Source: Parabacteroides sp. An277
Lineage (GTDB): Bacteria > Bacteroidota > Bacteroidia > Bacteroidales > Tannerellaceae
Direction: 5' to 3'
DNA length: 64,000 nucleotides
Assembly (NCBI RefSeq): GCF_002159645.1
Contig: NZ_NFJB01000004.1
Location: 62,001-126,000 of the forward strand
Made by a program: the position numbers and the translations under genes. This document shows, piece by piece, positions 9,116 through 17,108 of this stretch (positions are counted from its first letter, which is position 1; each line of letters starts with the position of its first letter). Under the pieces are notes generated by a model that saw only the letters and a program-made list of their open reading frames with translations, searched no databases and was not told where the DNA came from.

Positions 9116-9199
9116 ATGTTGAACGAATGGTTGCATATGATTCTTGTCGTGAACTTGTCTGTCGTGAGCCAAGCAGGAGAAAGGTATGCAAGACGTTGA
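9116..9199 (+). CDS. ilv leader peptide (attenuation sensor)
   Basis: A 27-residue frame from ATG 9116 to TGA 9197. Residues 1-17 are MLNEWLHMILVVNLSVV: nine of them are Leu, Val or Ile, the end products of the operon downstream. The stop codon lies just after the 5' arm of an antiterminator helix (9176-9184). This is the classic layout of a ribosome-mediated attenuator: stalling at the Leu/Ile/Val codons leaves the antiterminator arm free, while translation to the stop covers it. Recognition rests on position, composition and pairing; no homology search was possible. Confidence 0.8.
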   Translation: MLNEWLHMILVVNLSVVSQAGERYARR

Positions 9200-9257
9200 G
9201 ACGTGCCGCCAATCATGCAAACAGCCTTTCTCCCCACAAGAAGAGAAAGGTTTTTTT
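9176..9257 (+). terminator. ilv attenuator: terminator and competing antiterminator
   Basis: Terminator: CCTTTCTC (9225-9232) pairs with GAGAAAGG (9243-9250) and is followed by seven T (9251-9257). Antiterminator: GGAGAAAGG (9176-9184) pairs perfectly over nine bases with CCTTTCTCC (9225-9233), using the same arm, so the two folds exclude each other. The antiterminator arm lies inside the leader-peptide frame, eight codons downstream of its Leu/Val-rich part. Confidence 0.85.
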
Positions 9258-9292
9258 ATTAATAGAATATGGTAACTGAAAGGAAGATAAAG

Positions 9293-11125
9293 ATGAAGAA
9301 TCCGTTAAGAAGCGCATACAGCACCGAAGGCCGACGCATGGCCGGGGCACGCGCCCTCTGGTGTGCCAATGGGATGAAAAAAGAACAGTTCGGCAAGCCG
9401 ATTATTGCCATTGTCAATTCGTTTACCCAGTTTGTGCCGGGGCATGTCCATTTGCATGAAGCCGGACAGCTGGTGAAGGCGGAAATCGAAAAACTGGGAT
9501 GCTTTGCCGCTGAATTTAACACCATTGCCATCGACGACGGCATCGCGATGGGGCACGACGGCATGCTTTATTCGCTTCCCTCGCGCGACATCATCGCGGA
9601 TAGCGTAGAATATATGGTAAACGCCCACAAGGCAGACGCGATGGTGTGTATCAGCAATTGCGACAAAATCACGCCGGGCATGCTCATGGCAGCCATGCGG
9701 CTCAATATCCCGACGGTGTTCGTCTCGGGCGGCCCCATGGAGGCGGGCGAATGGAACGGGCGGCACCTGGATTTGATTGACGCCATGATTGAAGCCGCCG
9801 ATACGTCCGTCAGCGACGAGCAGATTGCCGAAGTAGAGCGCCACGCCTGTCCGGGCTGCGGATGCTGTTCGGGCATGTTCACCGCGAACTCGATGAATTG
9901 CCTGAACGAAGCCATCGGGCTGGCCCTTCCGGGAAACGGGACGATTGTAGCGACGCACAAGAACCGCGTCCAACTGTTTAAAGATGCCGCGAAACTCATC
10001 GTCGAAAATGCGTATAAATATTATGAAGAGGGAGACGCCTCCGTCCTGCCGCGCAGCATCGCCACACGGCAAGCCTTCCTGAACGCGATGTCGCTGGACA
10101 TTGCCATGGGCGGCTCGACGAACACGGTGCTCCATCTTTTAGCCGTGGCGCACGAAGCGGAAGCGGACTTCACGATGGACGATATCGACCAGCTCTCGCG
10201 CCGGATTCCTTGCCTCTGCAAAGTAGCCCCCAATACCCCTGTCTACCATGTGCAAGACGTGAACCGCGCAGGGGGCATCCTTTCCATCATGCACGAACTC
10301 CTGAAGGCGGGCTTGGTAGACGGCAAGACGAAACGGGTAGACGGGAAAACCTTGGCCGAGGCCATCGATGAATATGCCATCACGTCGCCGCACGTCACCG
10401 CAGCAGCCTTGCAGAAATACAAAAGCGCGCCCGGCCATCAATTCTGCATCCAAATGGGCGCACAAGAAAATTACTATCAAGAATTAGACACCGACCGGAC
10501 AGCCGGTTGCATCCGCGACATTGCCCACGCCTATTCGAAAGATGGCGGATTGGCCGTATTGAAAGGAAACATCGCTGAGGACGGATGCGTAGTCAAGACG
10601 GCAGGCGTAGATGAAAGTATCTGGAAATTTACAGGACCGGCAAAGGTGTTCGATTCGCAAGAAGCAGCCTGCGAAGGCATCTTGGGCGGGAAAGTCCAGG
10701 CGGGCGATGTGGTAGTCATCCTCTACGAAGGACCGAAAGGAGGACCTGGCATGCAAGAGATGCTCTACCCTACCTCCTATATCAAGAGCCGTCATTTAGG
10801 AAAAGCCTGCGCGCTGATTACGGACGGACGTTTCAGTGGAGGGACATCAGGCCTCTCCATCGGACATATCTCTCCCGAAGCGGCCGCGGGTGGAAACATC
10901 GGCCTGGTGAAAGAGGGCGACCTCATCGAGATAAACATTCCGGAAAGAAGCATCCGGGTCCAGCTCTCCGACGAAGAGCTGGCCAAACGACGTCAGGCGG
11001 AAGAGGCACGCGGCCCGAAAGCCTTCACGCCTCCTGTTCGCCAACGGGAAGTATCCAAGGCATTAAAAGCCTACGCAAAAATGGTTTCGTCGGCCGACAA
11101 AGGCGGTGTTAGAATAATCGATTAA
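9293..11125 (+). CDS. ilvD: dihydroxy-acid dehydratase
   Basis: Dehydrates 2,3-dihydroxy-isovalerate and 2,3-dihydroxy-3-methylvalerate to the 2-oxo acids that become valine/leucine and isoleucine. About 610 residues, normal for the IlvD/Edd family. Iron-sulfur cysteines are visible in ISNCDK and [13 protein letters not shown], and the family signatures [13 protein letters not shown] and GRFSGGTSG are intact. The usual N-terminus [20 protein letters not shown] favours the ATG at 9293, preceded by AGGAAG; an in-frame ATG at 9269 would add eight residues. First gene of the ilv operon, directly after the attenuator; ilvB follows after 10 bases. Confidence 0.96.
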   Translation: MKNPLRSAYSTEGRRMAGARALWCANGMKKEQFGKPIIAIVNSFTQFVPGHVHLHEAGQLVKAEIEKLGCFAAEFNTIAIDDGIAMGHDGMLYSLPSRDIIADSVEYMVNAHKADAMVCISNCDKITPGMLMAAMRLNIPTVFVSGGPMEAGEWNGRHLDLIDAMIEAADTSVSDEQIAEVERHACPGCGCCSGMFTANSMNCLNEAIGLALPGNGTIVATHKNRVQLFKDAAKLIVENAYKYYEEGDASVLPRSIATRQAFLNAMSLDIAMGGSTNTVLHLLAVAHEAEADFTMDDIDQLSRRIPCLCKVAPNTPVYHVQDVNRAGGILSIMHELLKAGLVDGKTKRVDGKTLAEAIDEYAITSPHVTAAALQKYKSAPGHQFCIQMGAQENYYQELDTDRTAGCIRDIAHAYSKDGGLAVLKGNIAEDGCVVKTAGVDESIWKFTGPAKVFDSQEAACEGILGGKVQAGDVVVILYEGPKGGPGMQEMLYPTSYIKSRHLGKACALITDGRFSGGTSGLSIGHISPEAAAGGNIGLVKEGDLIEINIPERSIRVQLSDEELAKRRQAEEARGPKAFTPPVRQREVSKALKAYAKMVSSADKGGVRIID

Positions 11126-11135
11126 AGAAAAAGTT

Positions 11136-12833
11136 ATGGAAAAAGAAATGTTAACAGGAGCGGAAATATTGATGCGCTCGTTGGAGCGTGAAGGGGTACA
11201 AACACTCTTTGGGTATCCGGGCGGAGCTATTATCCCCGTGTTCGATGCCTTGTATGACCATCGCGAAAAACTCCACCACATATTAGTACGCCACGAACAA
11301 GCGGCTGCCCATGCCGCACAAGGATATGCGCGCTCGTCGGGCAAGACAGGCGTTTGCTTGGTCACCAGCGGACCAGGTGCGACCAATACTATCACCGGTA
11401 TTGCCGACGCCATGATAGATAGCACGCCGATTGTCGTCATTGCCGGACAAGTAGCCACCGGATTTTTAGGAACAGACGCATTCCAAGAGGTCGATTTGGT
11501 AGGCATTACGCAACCTATCTCGAAATGGAGTTACCAAATCCGCCGGGCAGAAGACATCGCATGGGCTGTCTCACGCGCTTTTTATATTGCACGGAGCGGA
11601 CGGCCGGGTCCTGTGGTATTGGATTTTAGTAAAAATGCGCAAACCGAACAAGCGGAATATGAACCGGTGACCGTCGATTTCATTCGTAGTTACGACCCCG
11701 ACCCTGAGATAGATTACAAACAAATCGCAGAGGCCGTGGCACTCATCAACGAAGCGAAGAAACCTTTTGCCTTGGTAGGACAAGGCGTAGAATTGGGAAA
11801 CGCCCAATCAGAATTGCAACAATTCATCGAGAAAACAGATATTCCATGCGGATGCACTATGTTGGGGCTTTCTGCCTTGCCTTCCAACCATCGGTTGAAC
11901 AAAGGCATGCTCGGAATGCATGGAAATTTAGGCCCGAACATCAAGACCAACGAATGCGATGTACTTATTGCTATCGGCATGCGTTTCGACGACCGTGTTA
12001 CAGGTAAATTAGAGACCTATGCCAAGCAAGCTAAAATCATACATTTGGATATAGACCCTTCGGAAATTGGAAAAAACGTGCCGGTTACAGTTCCTCTCTT
12101 AGGAGATTGTAAGAAGACATTAGCGCTTTTGACCGAGCTTGTCCAAGCCCATAAACATACCGACTGGATTGAAAGTTTCCACTCCTACGAAGAAACCGAG
12201 TTCAACCAAGTCATTAAGCGGGAAGTATATCCGACGGAAGGACCGCTCAATATGGGCGAAGTTGTTCATGCCGTAAGCGAGGCAACCCGCCATGATGCGC
12301 TCCTGGTAACGGATGTGGGACAGAACCAAATGATGGCGTGTCGCTATTTCAAGTTCTCACGCCAGCGGAGCATTATCACTTCGGGAGGTATGGGAACGAT
12401 GGGATTCGGACTCCCGGCAGCTATTGGGGCTACCTTCGGACGTCCCGACCGTACAGTATGTTTATTCTTAGGCGACGGCGGACTTCAAATGACTCTTCAG
12501 GAATTCGGTACCATTATGGAGCAACGAGCCCCGGTTAAAATCATTCTCTTAAACAATAATTATTTGGGGAACGTACGTCAGTGGCAAGCGCTGTTCTATG
12601 CGCATCGTTATTCTTTCACGCCCATGATGAATCCGGATTATCAGCAAATTGCAGCAGCGTACGGTATCCCTTCGCGACGCGTCATGAAGCGAGAGGAATT
12701 GGAAGAGGCTATCCAGGAAATGCTCACGACCGACGGTCCCTTCTTCCTCGAAGCGTGCGTAATAGAAGAAGGCAATGTGCTGCCCATGACTTTGCCGGGT
12801 AATTCTGTCAATCAAATGTTATTAGAATGTTAA
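11136..12833 (+). CDS. ilvB: acetolactate synthase, large subunit
   Basis: ThDP-dependent enzyme that condenses pyruvate with pyruvate or 2-oxobutyrate, the first common step of branched-chain amino acid synthesis. 565 residues, typical length. The N-terminal ThDP half has GYPGGAIIPVFDAL and the catalytic-type Glu in RHEQAAAHAAQGYAR; the C-terminal ThDP/Mg motif is GDGGLQMTLQE...NNNYLGNVRQWQ. The middle domain carries GMRFDDRVTG, as in FAD-dependent synthases. It lies 10 bases after ilvD and 10 bases before ilvN, so the three are co-transcribed. Confidence 0.96.
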   Translation: MEKEMLTGAEILMRSLEREGVQTLFGYPGGAIIPVFDALYDHREKLHHILVRHEQAAAHAAQGYARSSGKTGVCLVTSGPGATNTITGIADAMIDSTPIVVIAGQVATGFLGTDAFQEVDLVGITQPISKWSYQIRRAEDIAWAVSRAFYIARSGRPGPVVLDFSKNAQTEQAEYEPVTVDFIRSYDPDPEIDYKQIAEAVALINEAKKPFALVGQGVELGNAQSELQQFIEKTDIPCGCTMLGLSALPSNHRLNKGMLGMHGNLGPNIKTNECDVLIAIGMRFDDRVTGKLETYAKQAKIIHLDIDPSEIGKNVPVTVPLLGDCKKTLALLTELVQAHKHTDWIESFHSYEETEFNQVIKREVYPTEGPLNMGEVVHAVSEATRHDALLVTDVGQNQMMACRYFKFSRQRSIITSGGMGTMGFGLPAAIGATFGRPDRTVCLFLGDGGLQMTLQEFGTIMEQRAPVKIILLNNNYLGNVRQWQALFYAHRYSFTPMMNPDYQQIAAAYGIPSRRVMKREELEEAIQEMLTTDGPFFLEACVIEEGNVLPMTLPGNSVNQMLLEC

Positions 12834-12843
12834 TGTAAAGCGT

Positions 12844-13404
12844 ATGGAAAATAAGACATTATATACCATCATCGTCCATTCGGAGAATATTGCCGGTATC
12901 TTAAACCAAATCACGGCTGTATTTACCCGTCGGCAAATCAACATTGAAAGCCTGAACGTATCGGCTTCGTCTATCCAAGGCGTACATAAATATACGATTA
13001 CCTGCTGGACTACGCCCGATATCATCGAAAAGGTAGTGAAGCAAATCGAGAAAAAGATGGATGTCATCCAGGCTCATTACTTCACTGATTCGGAGATTTT
13101 CCAACATGAAGTGGCTTTATATAAAGTATCGACGCCAGAGTTTCAAAACAACCCGATGGCTTCTCACATCATTCGCCGCTATAACGCGCACATTGTCGAG
13201 GTGAACCCGATTTTCTCGATTGTGGTCATGGCGGGATTAAGCGATGCCATCACGTCGCTCTACCAAGAATTGCAATCGGTCAACTGTGTCCTTCAGTTCG
13301 TCCGCTCTGGAAGGATTGCCGTATCGACCAGTTGCTTTGAGCGGGTCAATGAATACTTAGCGCATCGTCTCGAACGATACCAAAAGGAGAGGCAAACGAA
13401 ATAA
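12844..13404 (+). CDS. ilvN: acetolactate synthase, small regulatory subunit
   Basis: 186 residues with an N-terminal ACT domain (YTIIVHSENIAGILNQITAVF, about 7-75) that in this family binds valine for feedback inhibition, and the C-terminal small-subunit domain (about 100-180, with the conserved ELQSVNCVLQFVRSGRIAVS). It associates with the IlvB subunit encoded directly upstream. Confidence 0.95.
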   Translation: MENKTLYTIIVHSENIAGILNQITAVFTRRQINIESLNVSASSIQGVHKYTITCWTTPDIIEKVVKQIEKKMDVIQAHYFTDSEIFQHEVALYKVSTPEFQNNPMASHIIRRYNAHIVEVNPIFSIVVMAGLSDAITSLYQELQSVNCVLQFVRSGRIAVSTSCFERVNEYLAHRLERYQKERQTK

Positions 13405-13477
13405 GTTAGAATCAAAATCGTTTATCGTTAGAATCAAAAACGATTATAGTTTACATCGCAAGGAATGACAAGCAAGA

Positions 13478-14230
13478 ATGGAAACAACTACAACGCTAAA
13501 TAAAATAGGTTCTTATTCATTTGTCGCGGAACCTTTCCACGTGGATTTTACGGGAAAGTTAACGCTCGGCGTGCTGGGTAACCACTTGTTGAATTGCGCA
13601 GGGTTTCATGCAGAGGAACGAGGTTTCGGCATGGCTACCTTAAACGAGCAACATTATACATGGGTCCTTTCCCGTTTGGCGATAGAAATGGAAGAGATGC
13701 CCTATCAATATGAACCGTTTACGATTCAAACATGGGTAGAGAACGTGTATCGCCTCTTCACCGACCGTAATTTCGCGATCTTGAATAAGGAAGGAAAGGC
13801 GATAGGATATGCCCGTTCGGTATGGGCGATGATTAGCATGGAAGATAGGAAGCCCATCGACCTGTTGAGCTTGCACGGCGGGAGTATTACAGATTATATC
13901 TGCGATAAGCCTTGTCCCATCGACAAGCCCGGGCGCATCAAAATTTCCGTTCAAGAACCCGCCGCCCTGCATCAAGCAAGGTATAGCGACATTGATGTGA
14001 ACGGACACGTGAATAGCATTAAATACATCGAGCACATCCTCGATTTATTCCCGCTTGAACGTTTCCGCCATCAATTCGTCCGTCGTTTTGAGATGGCGTA
14101 TGTGGCGGAAAGTTATTACGGCGATACGCTCTGTTTTTATCCGGAGCAGAAAGGGGAACTTGAGCAGGACATAGAGGTTCGTAAGAACCACGCGGACGTG
14201 GTAGTCCGAAGCAAAATAATTTTTGCGTGA
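13478..14230 (+). CDS. acyl-ACP thioesterase
   Basis: 250 residues of the FatA/FatB-like acyl-ACP thioesterase family, a double hotdog fold. The C-terminal half has the expected catalytic block, ARYSDIDVNGHVNSIKYIEHILD, with the Asp-x-Asn-x-His pattern. It would release free fatty acids from acyl carrier protein. It sits inside the ilv operon between ilvN (73-base gap) and ilvC, a placement I recall from other Bacteroides-type genomes; the metabolic reason is not evident from sequence. The gap upstream holds a short repeated motif, GTTAGAATCAAAA, with a weak AATCGTTT/AAACGATT stem. Confidence 0.88.
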   Translation: METTTTLNKIGSYSFVAEPFHVDFTGKLTLGVLGNHLLNCAGFHAEERGFGMATLNEQHYTWVLSRLAIEMEEMPYQYEPFTIQTWVENVYRLFTDRNFAILNKEGKAIGYARSVWAMISMEDRKPIDLLSLHGGSITDYICDKPCPIDKPGRIKISVQEPAALHQARYSDIDVNGHVNSIKYIEHILDLFPLERFRHQFVRRFEMAYVAESYYGDTLCFYPEQKGELEQDIEVRKNHADVVVRSKIIFA

Positions 14231-14269
14231 AATAAGAAGAAACATGTTTATTTTTAAAATAAGAAGAAA

Positions 14270-15313
14270 ATGGCAATTATGAATTTTGGCGGGGTCAATG
14301 AAAACGTAGTGACCCGCGAAGAATTTCCTTTGGAAAAAGCAAGAGAAGTGTTGAAAGATGAAGTAATCGCGGTCCTCGGATATGGCGTCCAGGGACCCGG
14401 GCAGAGTTTAAACCTCCGCGATAACGGTTTCAACGTGATTGTCGGACAACGTCCGGGCAAGACTTATGACAAGGCCGTGGCGGATGGTTGGGTTCCGGGC
14501 GAGACGCTCTTCGGCATCGAAGAGGCGTGCGAACGCGCTACCATCATCCAGGTATTGCTCTCGGATGCGGCACAAATCCAGTGCTGGCCGACGATTAAGA
14601 AACACCTGACGGCCGGGAAAGCTCTCTACTTCTCGCACGGTTTCGCCATCACGTATAGCGACCGTACGCACATCGTACCGCCCGCAGATGTGGATGTGAT
14701 TATGATTGCGCCGAAGGGTTCGGGGACTTCGCTCCGTCGTATGTTCCTTCAGGGACGCGGGTTGAACTCCAGCTATGCTATCTACCAGGATGCGACAGGC
14801 CGCGCGTGGGAGCGTGTCATTGCGCTCGGTATCGGCGTGGGCTCCGGCTACCTGTTCGAGACGACTTTCAAGAAAGAGGTTTACTCCGACTTGACAGGCG
14901 AGCGGGGTACCTTGATGGGCGCTATCCAGGGCTTGCTGTTGGCGCAGTATGAAACGCTTCGCGAACATGGCCACGAGCCGTCGGAAGCTTTCAACGAGAC
15001 CGTGGAAGAGCTGACACAGTCGCTGATGCCCCTCTTCGGGGAAAACGGTATGGATTGGATGTATGCCAACTGTTCTACCACCGCTCAGCGCGGCGCGTTG
15101 GATTGGATGGGCCCGTTCCACGATGCCGTCAAGCCGGTCTTTGAGAAGCTTTACAACGAAGTAGCTTGCGGAAACGAAGCGCAACGTTCGATTGACTCCA
15201 ATTCGCAGCCAGACTATCGCGAGAAACTGAACGCCGAGCTGAAGGCTTTACACGACAGCGAGATGTGGCAAGCCGGAGCGGTAGTGCGCAAACTGCGTCC
15301 GGAGAATAACTAA
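14270..15313 (+). CDS. ilvC: ketol-acid reductoisomerase
   Basis: Isomerises and reduces 2-acetolactate and 2-aceto-2-hydroxybutyrate. 347 residues, the length I associate with Bacteroidales enzymes. The Rossmann motif is GYGVQGPGQSLNLRDNG; the cofactor loop reads VGQRPGKTYDKA, and the acidic metal-binding residues lie in DLTGERGTLMGAIQG and SEAFNETVEELTQ. The cofactor loop differs from the classic NADPH-type arginine/serine loop, so preference for NADH versus NADPH is open. Last gene of the ilv operon, 39 bases after the thioesterase gene. Confidence 0.95.
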   Translation: MAIMNFGGVNENVVTREEFPLEKAREVLKDEVIAVLGYGVQGPGQSLNLRDNGFNVIVGQRPGKTYDKAVADGWVPGETLFGIEEACERATIIQVLLSDAAQIQCWPTIKKHLTAGKALYFSHGFAITYSDRTHIVPPADVDVIMIAPKGSGTSLRRMFLQGRGLNSSYAIYQDATGRAWERVIALGIGVGSGYLFETTFKKEVYSDLTGERGTLMGAIQGLLLAQYETLREHGHEPSEAFNETVEELTQSLMPLFGENGMDWMYANCSTTAQRGALDWMGPFHDAVKPVFEKLYNEVACGNEAQRSIDSNSQPDYREKLNAELKALHDSEMWQAGAVVRKLRPENN

Positions 15314-15328
15314 TCCAATTTTTTTCCC

Positions 15329-15461
15329 TACCTTTGCCCCGCTTGGGGCAAGATAGTGTTTTGTAATCCTCATCGGAGGGCAACAGGTGCCGGATAAGAT
15401 GACTGGGTAAAACCATTCAGCTTGTCCGGCATTGTTATGTTTATTACCAAAGGAATGTTTT
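15329..15461 (+). promoter_or_regulatory. structured leader of the MATE gene, possible riboswitch
   Basis: A TACCTTTG box (15329-15336, no good -33 box) is followed by three hairpins: GCCCC-GCTT-GGGGC (15336-15349), CCTC/GAGG (15368-15379), and an 11-bp stem TGCCGGATAAG (15388-15398) with CTTGTCCGGCA (15421-15431) enclosing CTG/CAG and GGT/ACC pairs. No T-run follows the last stem, so it is not a plain terminator. The sequence did not match any riboswitch consensus I could recall. Confidence 0.4.
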
Positions 15462-16802
15462 ATGAAGAAAGAATTGGATTTGACAACGGGCAAGGTCCCG
15501 AAGGTGCTGCTTCAGTTTGCGGTGCCTTATTTGTTGGCGAATCTCCTGCAGGCGTTGTATGGAGGGGCGGATTTGTTTGTCGTGGGCATGTATGATGATG
15601 CAGCCAGTGTGGCGGGCGTGGCGATTGGAAGTCAGGTGATGCAGACCGTCACGGGCATTATCTTGGGGCTCACTACAGGCGTGACGGTGCTTATTGGTAT
15701 TGCGACAGGCGCGCGCAACGAGCGGGATTTAGCGTCTATCATGGGCTCCTCTATCTGGCTTTTCGCAGGGTTGGGATTGTTATTGACGGTCTGCATGACG
15801 GTGTTTCACAATGCCATTGCCCTCTTGATGCATACGCCCGTCGAGGCGATGCGCGATACGCAACATTATCTCCTCATTTGCGCGCTGGGTATCCCTTTCA
15901 TTATTGGCTATAATGTGGTGTGCGGTATTCTGCGCGGTTTGGGGGATTCGCGGACGCCGCTCTACTTCGTGGCGTTGGCTTGTGCGATAAATGTCCTGCT
16001 CGATTTTCTATTGGTGGGGGGATTCCACTTGCGGGCTATGGGTGCCGCTATCGCGACGGTCGCTTCGCAGGGGATTAGCTTTGCTACGGCTTTGGGCTTT
16101 CTCTATCGGCGCGGATTTCATTTCCCCTTCTCGCGGCGCGATATCCGCTTGAATCCTCAACATGCCAAACGCATCTTGCTGCTGGGTGCGCCGATTGCTC
16201 TCCAGGATGCGCTTGTCAACGTATCGTTTCTTATCATTACAGTCATTGTCAACCAGATGGGCGTGATTGCGTCGGCGGCACTGGGCGTAGTCGAAAAAAT
16301 CATTGTCTTTGCGATGTTGCCTCCGATGGCTATCTCGTCGGCCGTGGCAGCCATGACGGCCCAAAACTACGGGGCGGGACTGACCGAGCGGATGCGGCGT
16401 TGCCTCTGGTCGGGGATAGGCATGGCGCTGGTGTTTGGTGTTTCAGTTTGTCTCTATTCCCAATTCTGGCCGGAGACTTTAACGGGTATTTTCACGCGCG
16501 ACGCGGATGTTATTGCCATGGGTGCGACCTATCTACATGGCTACAGCCTCGATTGCGTCATTGTCAGCTTTGTATTCTGTATCAATTCCTATTTCAGCGG
16601 GCAAGGCAATTCTTGGTTTCCGATGATACACAGTCTCATTGCCACCTTCCTTTTCCGCATACCCCTCTCGTGGGCTTTCAGTCATATCGACTCTACTTCG
16701 TTGCTATGGATGGGCTTTGCGCCGCCACTCTCCACGATGGTATCGCTCCTCATCTGCTTCTGGTATATGCATAGACAAGCCAGAATAGAACCTAAAATTT
16801 AG
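15462..16802 (+). CDS. MATE family multidrug/cation antiporter
   Basis: About 446 residues from the preferred start MKKELDLTTGKVPKVLLQF (15462, after AAAGGAATG); an upstream ATG at 15432 would add ten residues lying in the structured leader. Twelve hydrophobic segments in two homologous halves, with FAVPYLLANLLQALYGGADLF near the N-terminus and an AMLPPMAISSAVAAMTAQNYGAG block in the second half, are typical of MatE exporters that use Na+ or H+ gradients to expel drugs or metabolites. The substrate is unknown. It is the last plus-strand gene before a convergent pair. Confidence 0.9.
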   Translation: MKKELDLTTGKVPKVLLQFAVPYLLANLLQALYGGADLFVVGMYDDAASVAGVAIGSQVMQTVTGIILGLTTGVTVLIGIATGARNERDLASIMGSSIWLFAGLGLLLTVCMTVFHNAIALLMHTPVEAMRDTQHYLLICALGIPFIIGYNVVCGILRGLGDSRTPLYFVALACAINVLLDFLLVGGFHLRAMGAAIATVASQGISFATALGFLYRRGFHFPFSRRDIRLNPQHAKRILLLGAPIALQDALVNVSFLIITVIVNQMGVIASAALGVVEKIIVFAMLPPMAISSAVAAMTAQNYGAGLTERMRRCLWSGIGMALVFGVSVCLYSQFWPETLTGIFTRDADVIAMGATYLHGYSLDCVIVSFVFCINSYFSGQGNSWFPMIHSLIATFLFRIPLSWAFSHIDSTSLLWMGFAPPLSTMVSLLICFWYMHRQARIEPKI

Positions 16803-16810
16803 GATGCGGA

Positions 16811-17045
16811 GACTTTCGGGACACTCCCGAAATCTTCCCGCAACCTGCGGCGGACTTTCGGGACACCCCCGAAACCTTCACGCAACCTGCGGCGGACTTT
16901 CGGGACACCCCCGAAACCTTCTCGCAACTTGCGGCGGACTTTCGAGACACCCCCGAAACCTTCACGCAACTTGTGGCGGACTTTCGGGACACCCCCGAAA
17001 CCTTCCCGCAACCTGCGGTGGACTTTCGGGATACCCCCGAAAAAC
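16811..17045. repeat. six-copy 42-bp tandem array between convergent genes
   Basis: Units start at 16811, 16853, 16895, 16937, 16979 and 17021. Each has two stems: TTTCGGG-acacc-CCCGAAA and CGCA-acc-TGCG. Variation between copies is mostly single bases. The array fills the gap between the stop of the MATE gene and the stop of the minus-strand propeller gene. Because 42 is a multiple of three, frames stay open with 14-residue repeats on both strands, but these are by-products of the repeat. Confidence 0.9.
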
Positions 17046-17108
17046 ACACGTAGCCAATGGGAGGCGTGTATTATAATAGGGAAACCTTCCGCTCCCTACG
17101 TGCCTGAA

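Noticed and set aside
16792-17076. Open frames with 14-residue repeats on both strands
   Set aside because: They exist only because the repeat period of 42 is divisible by three. They have no start-site context and lie on both strands at once.
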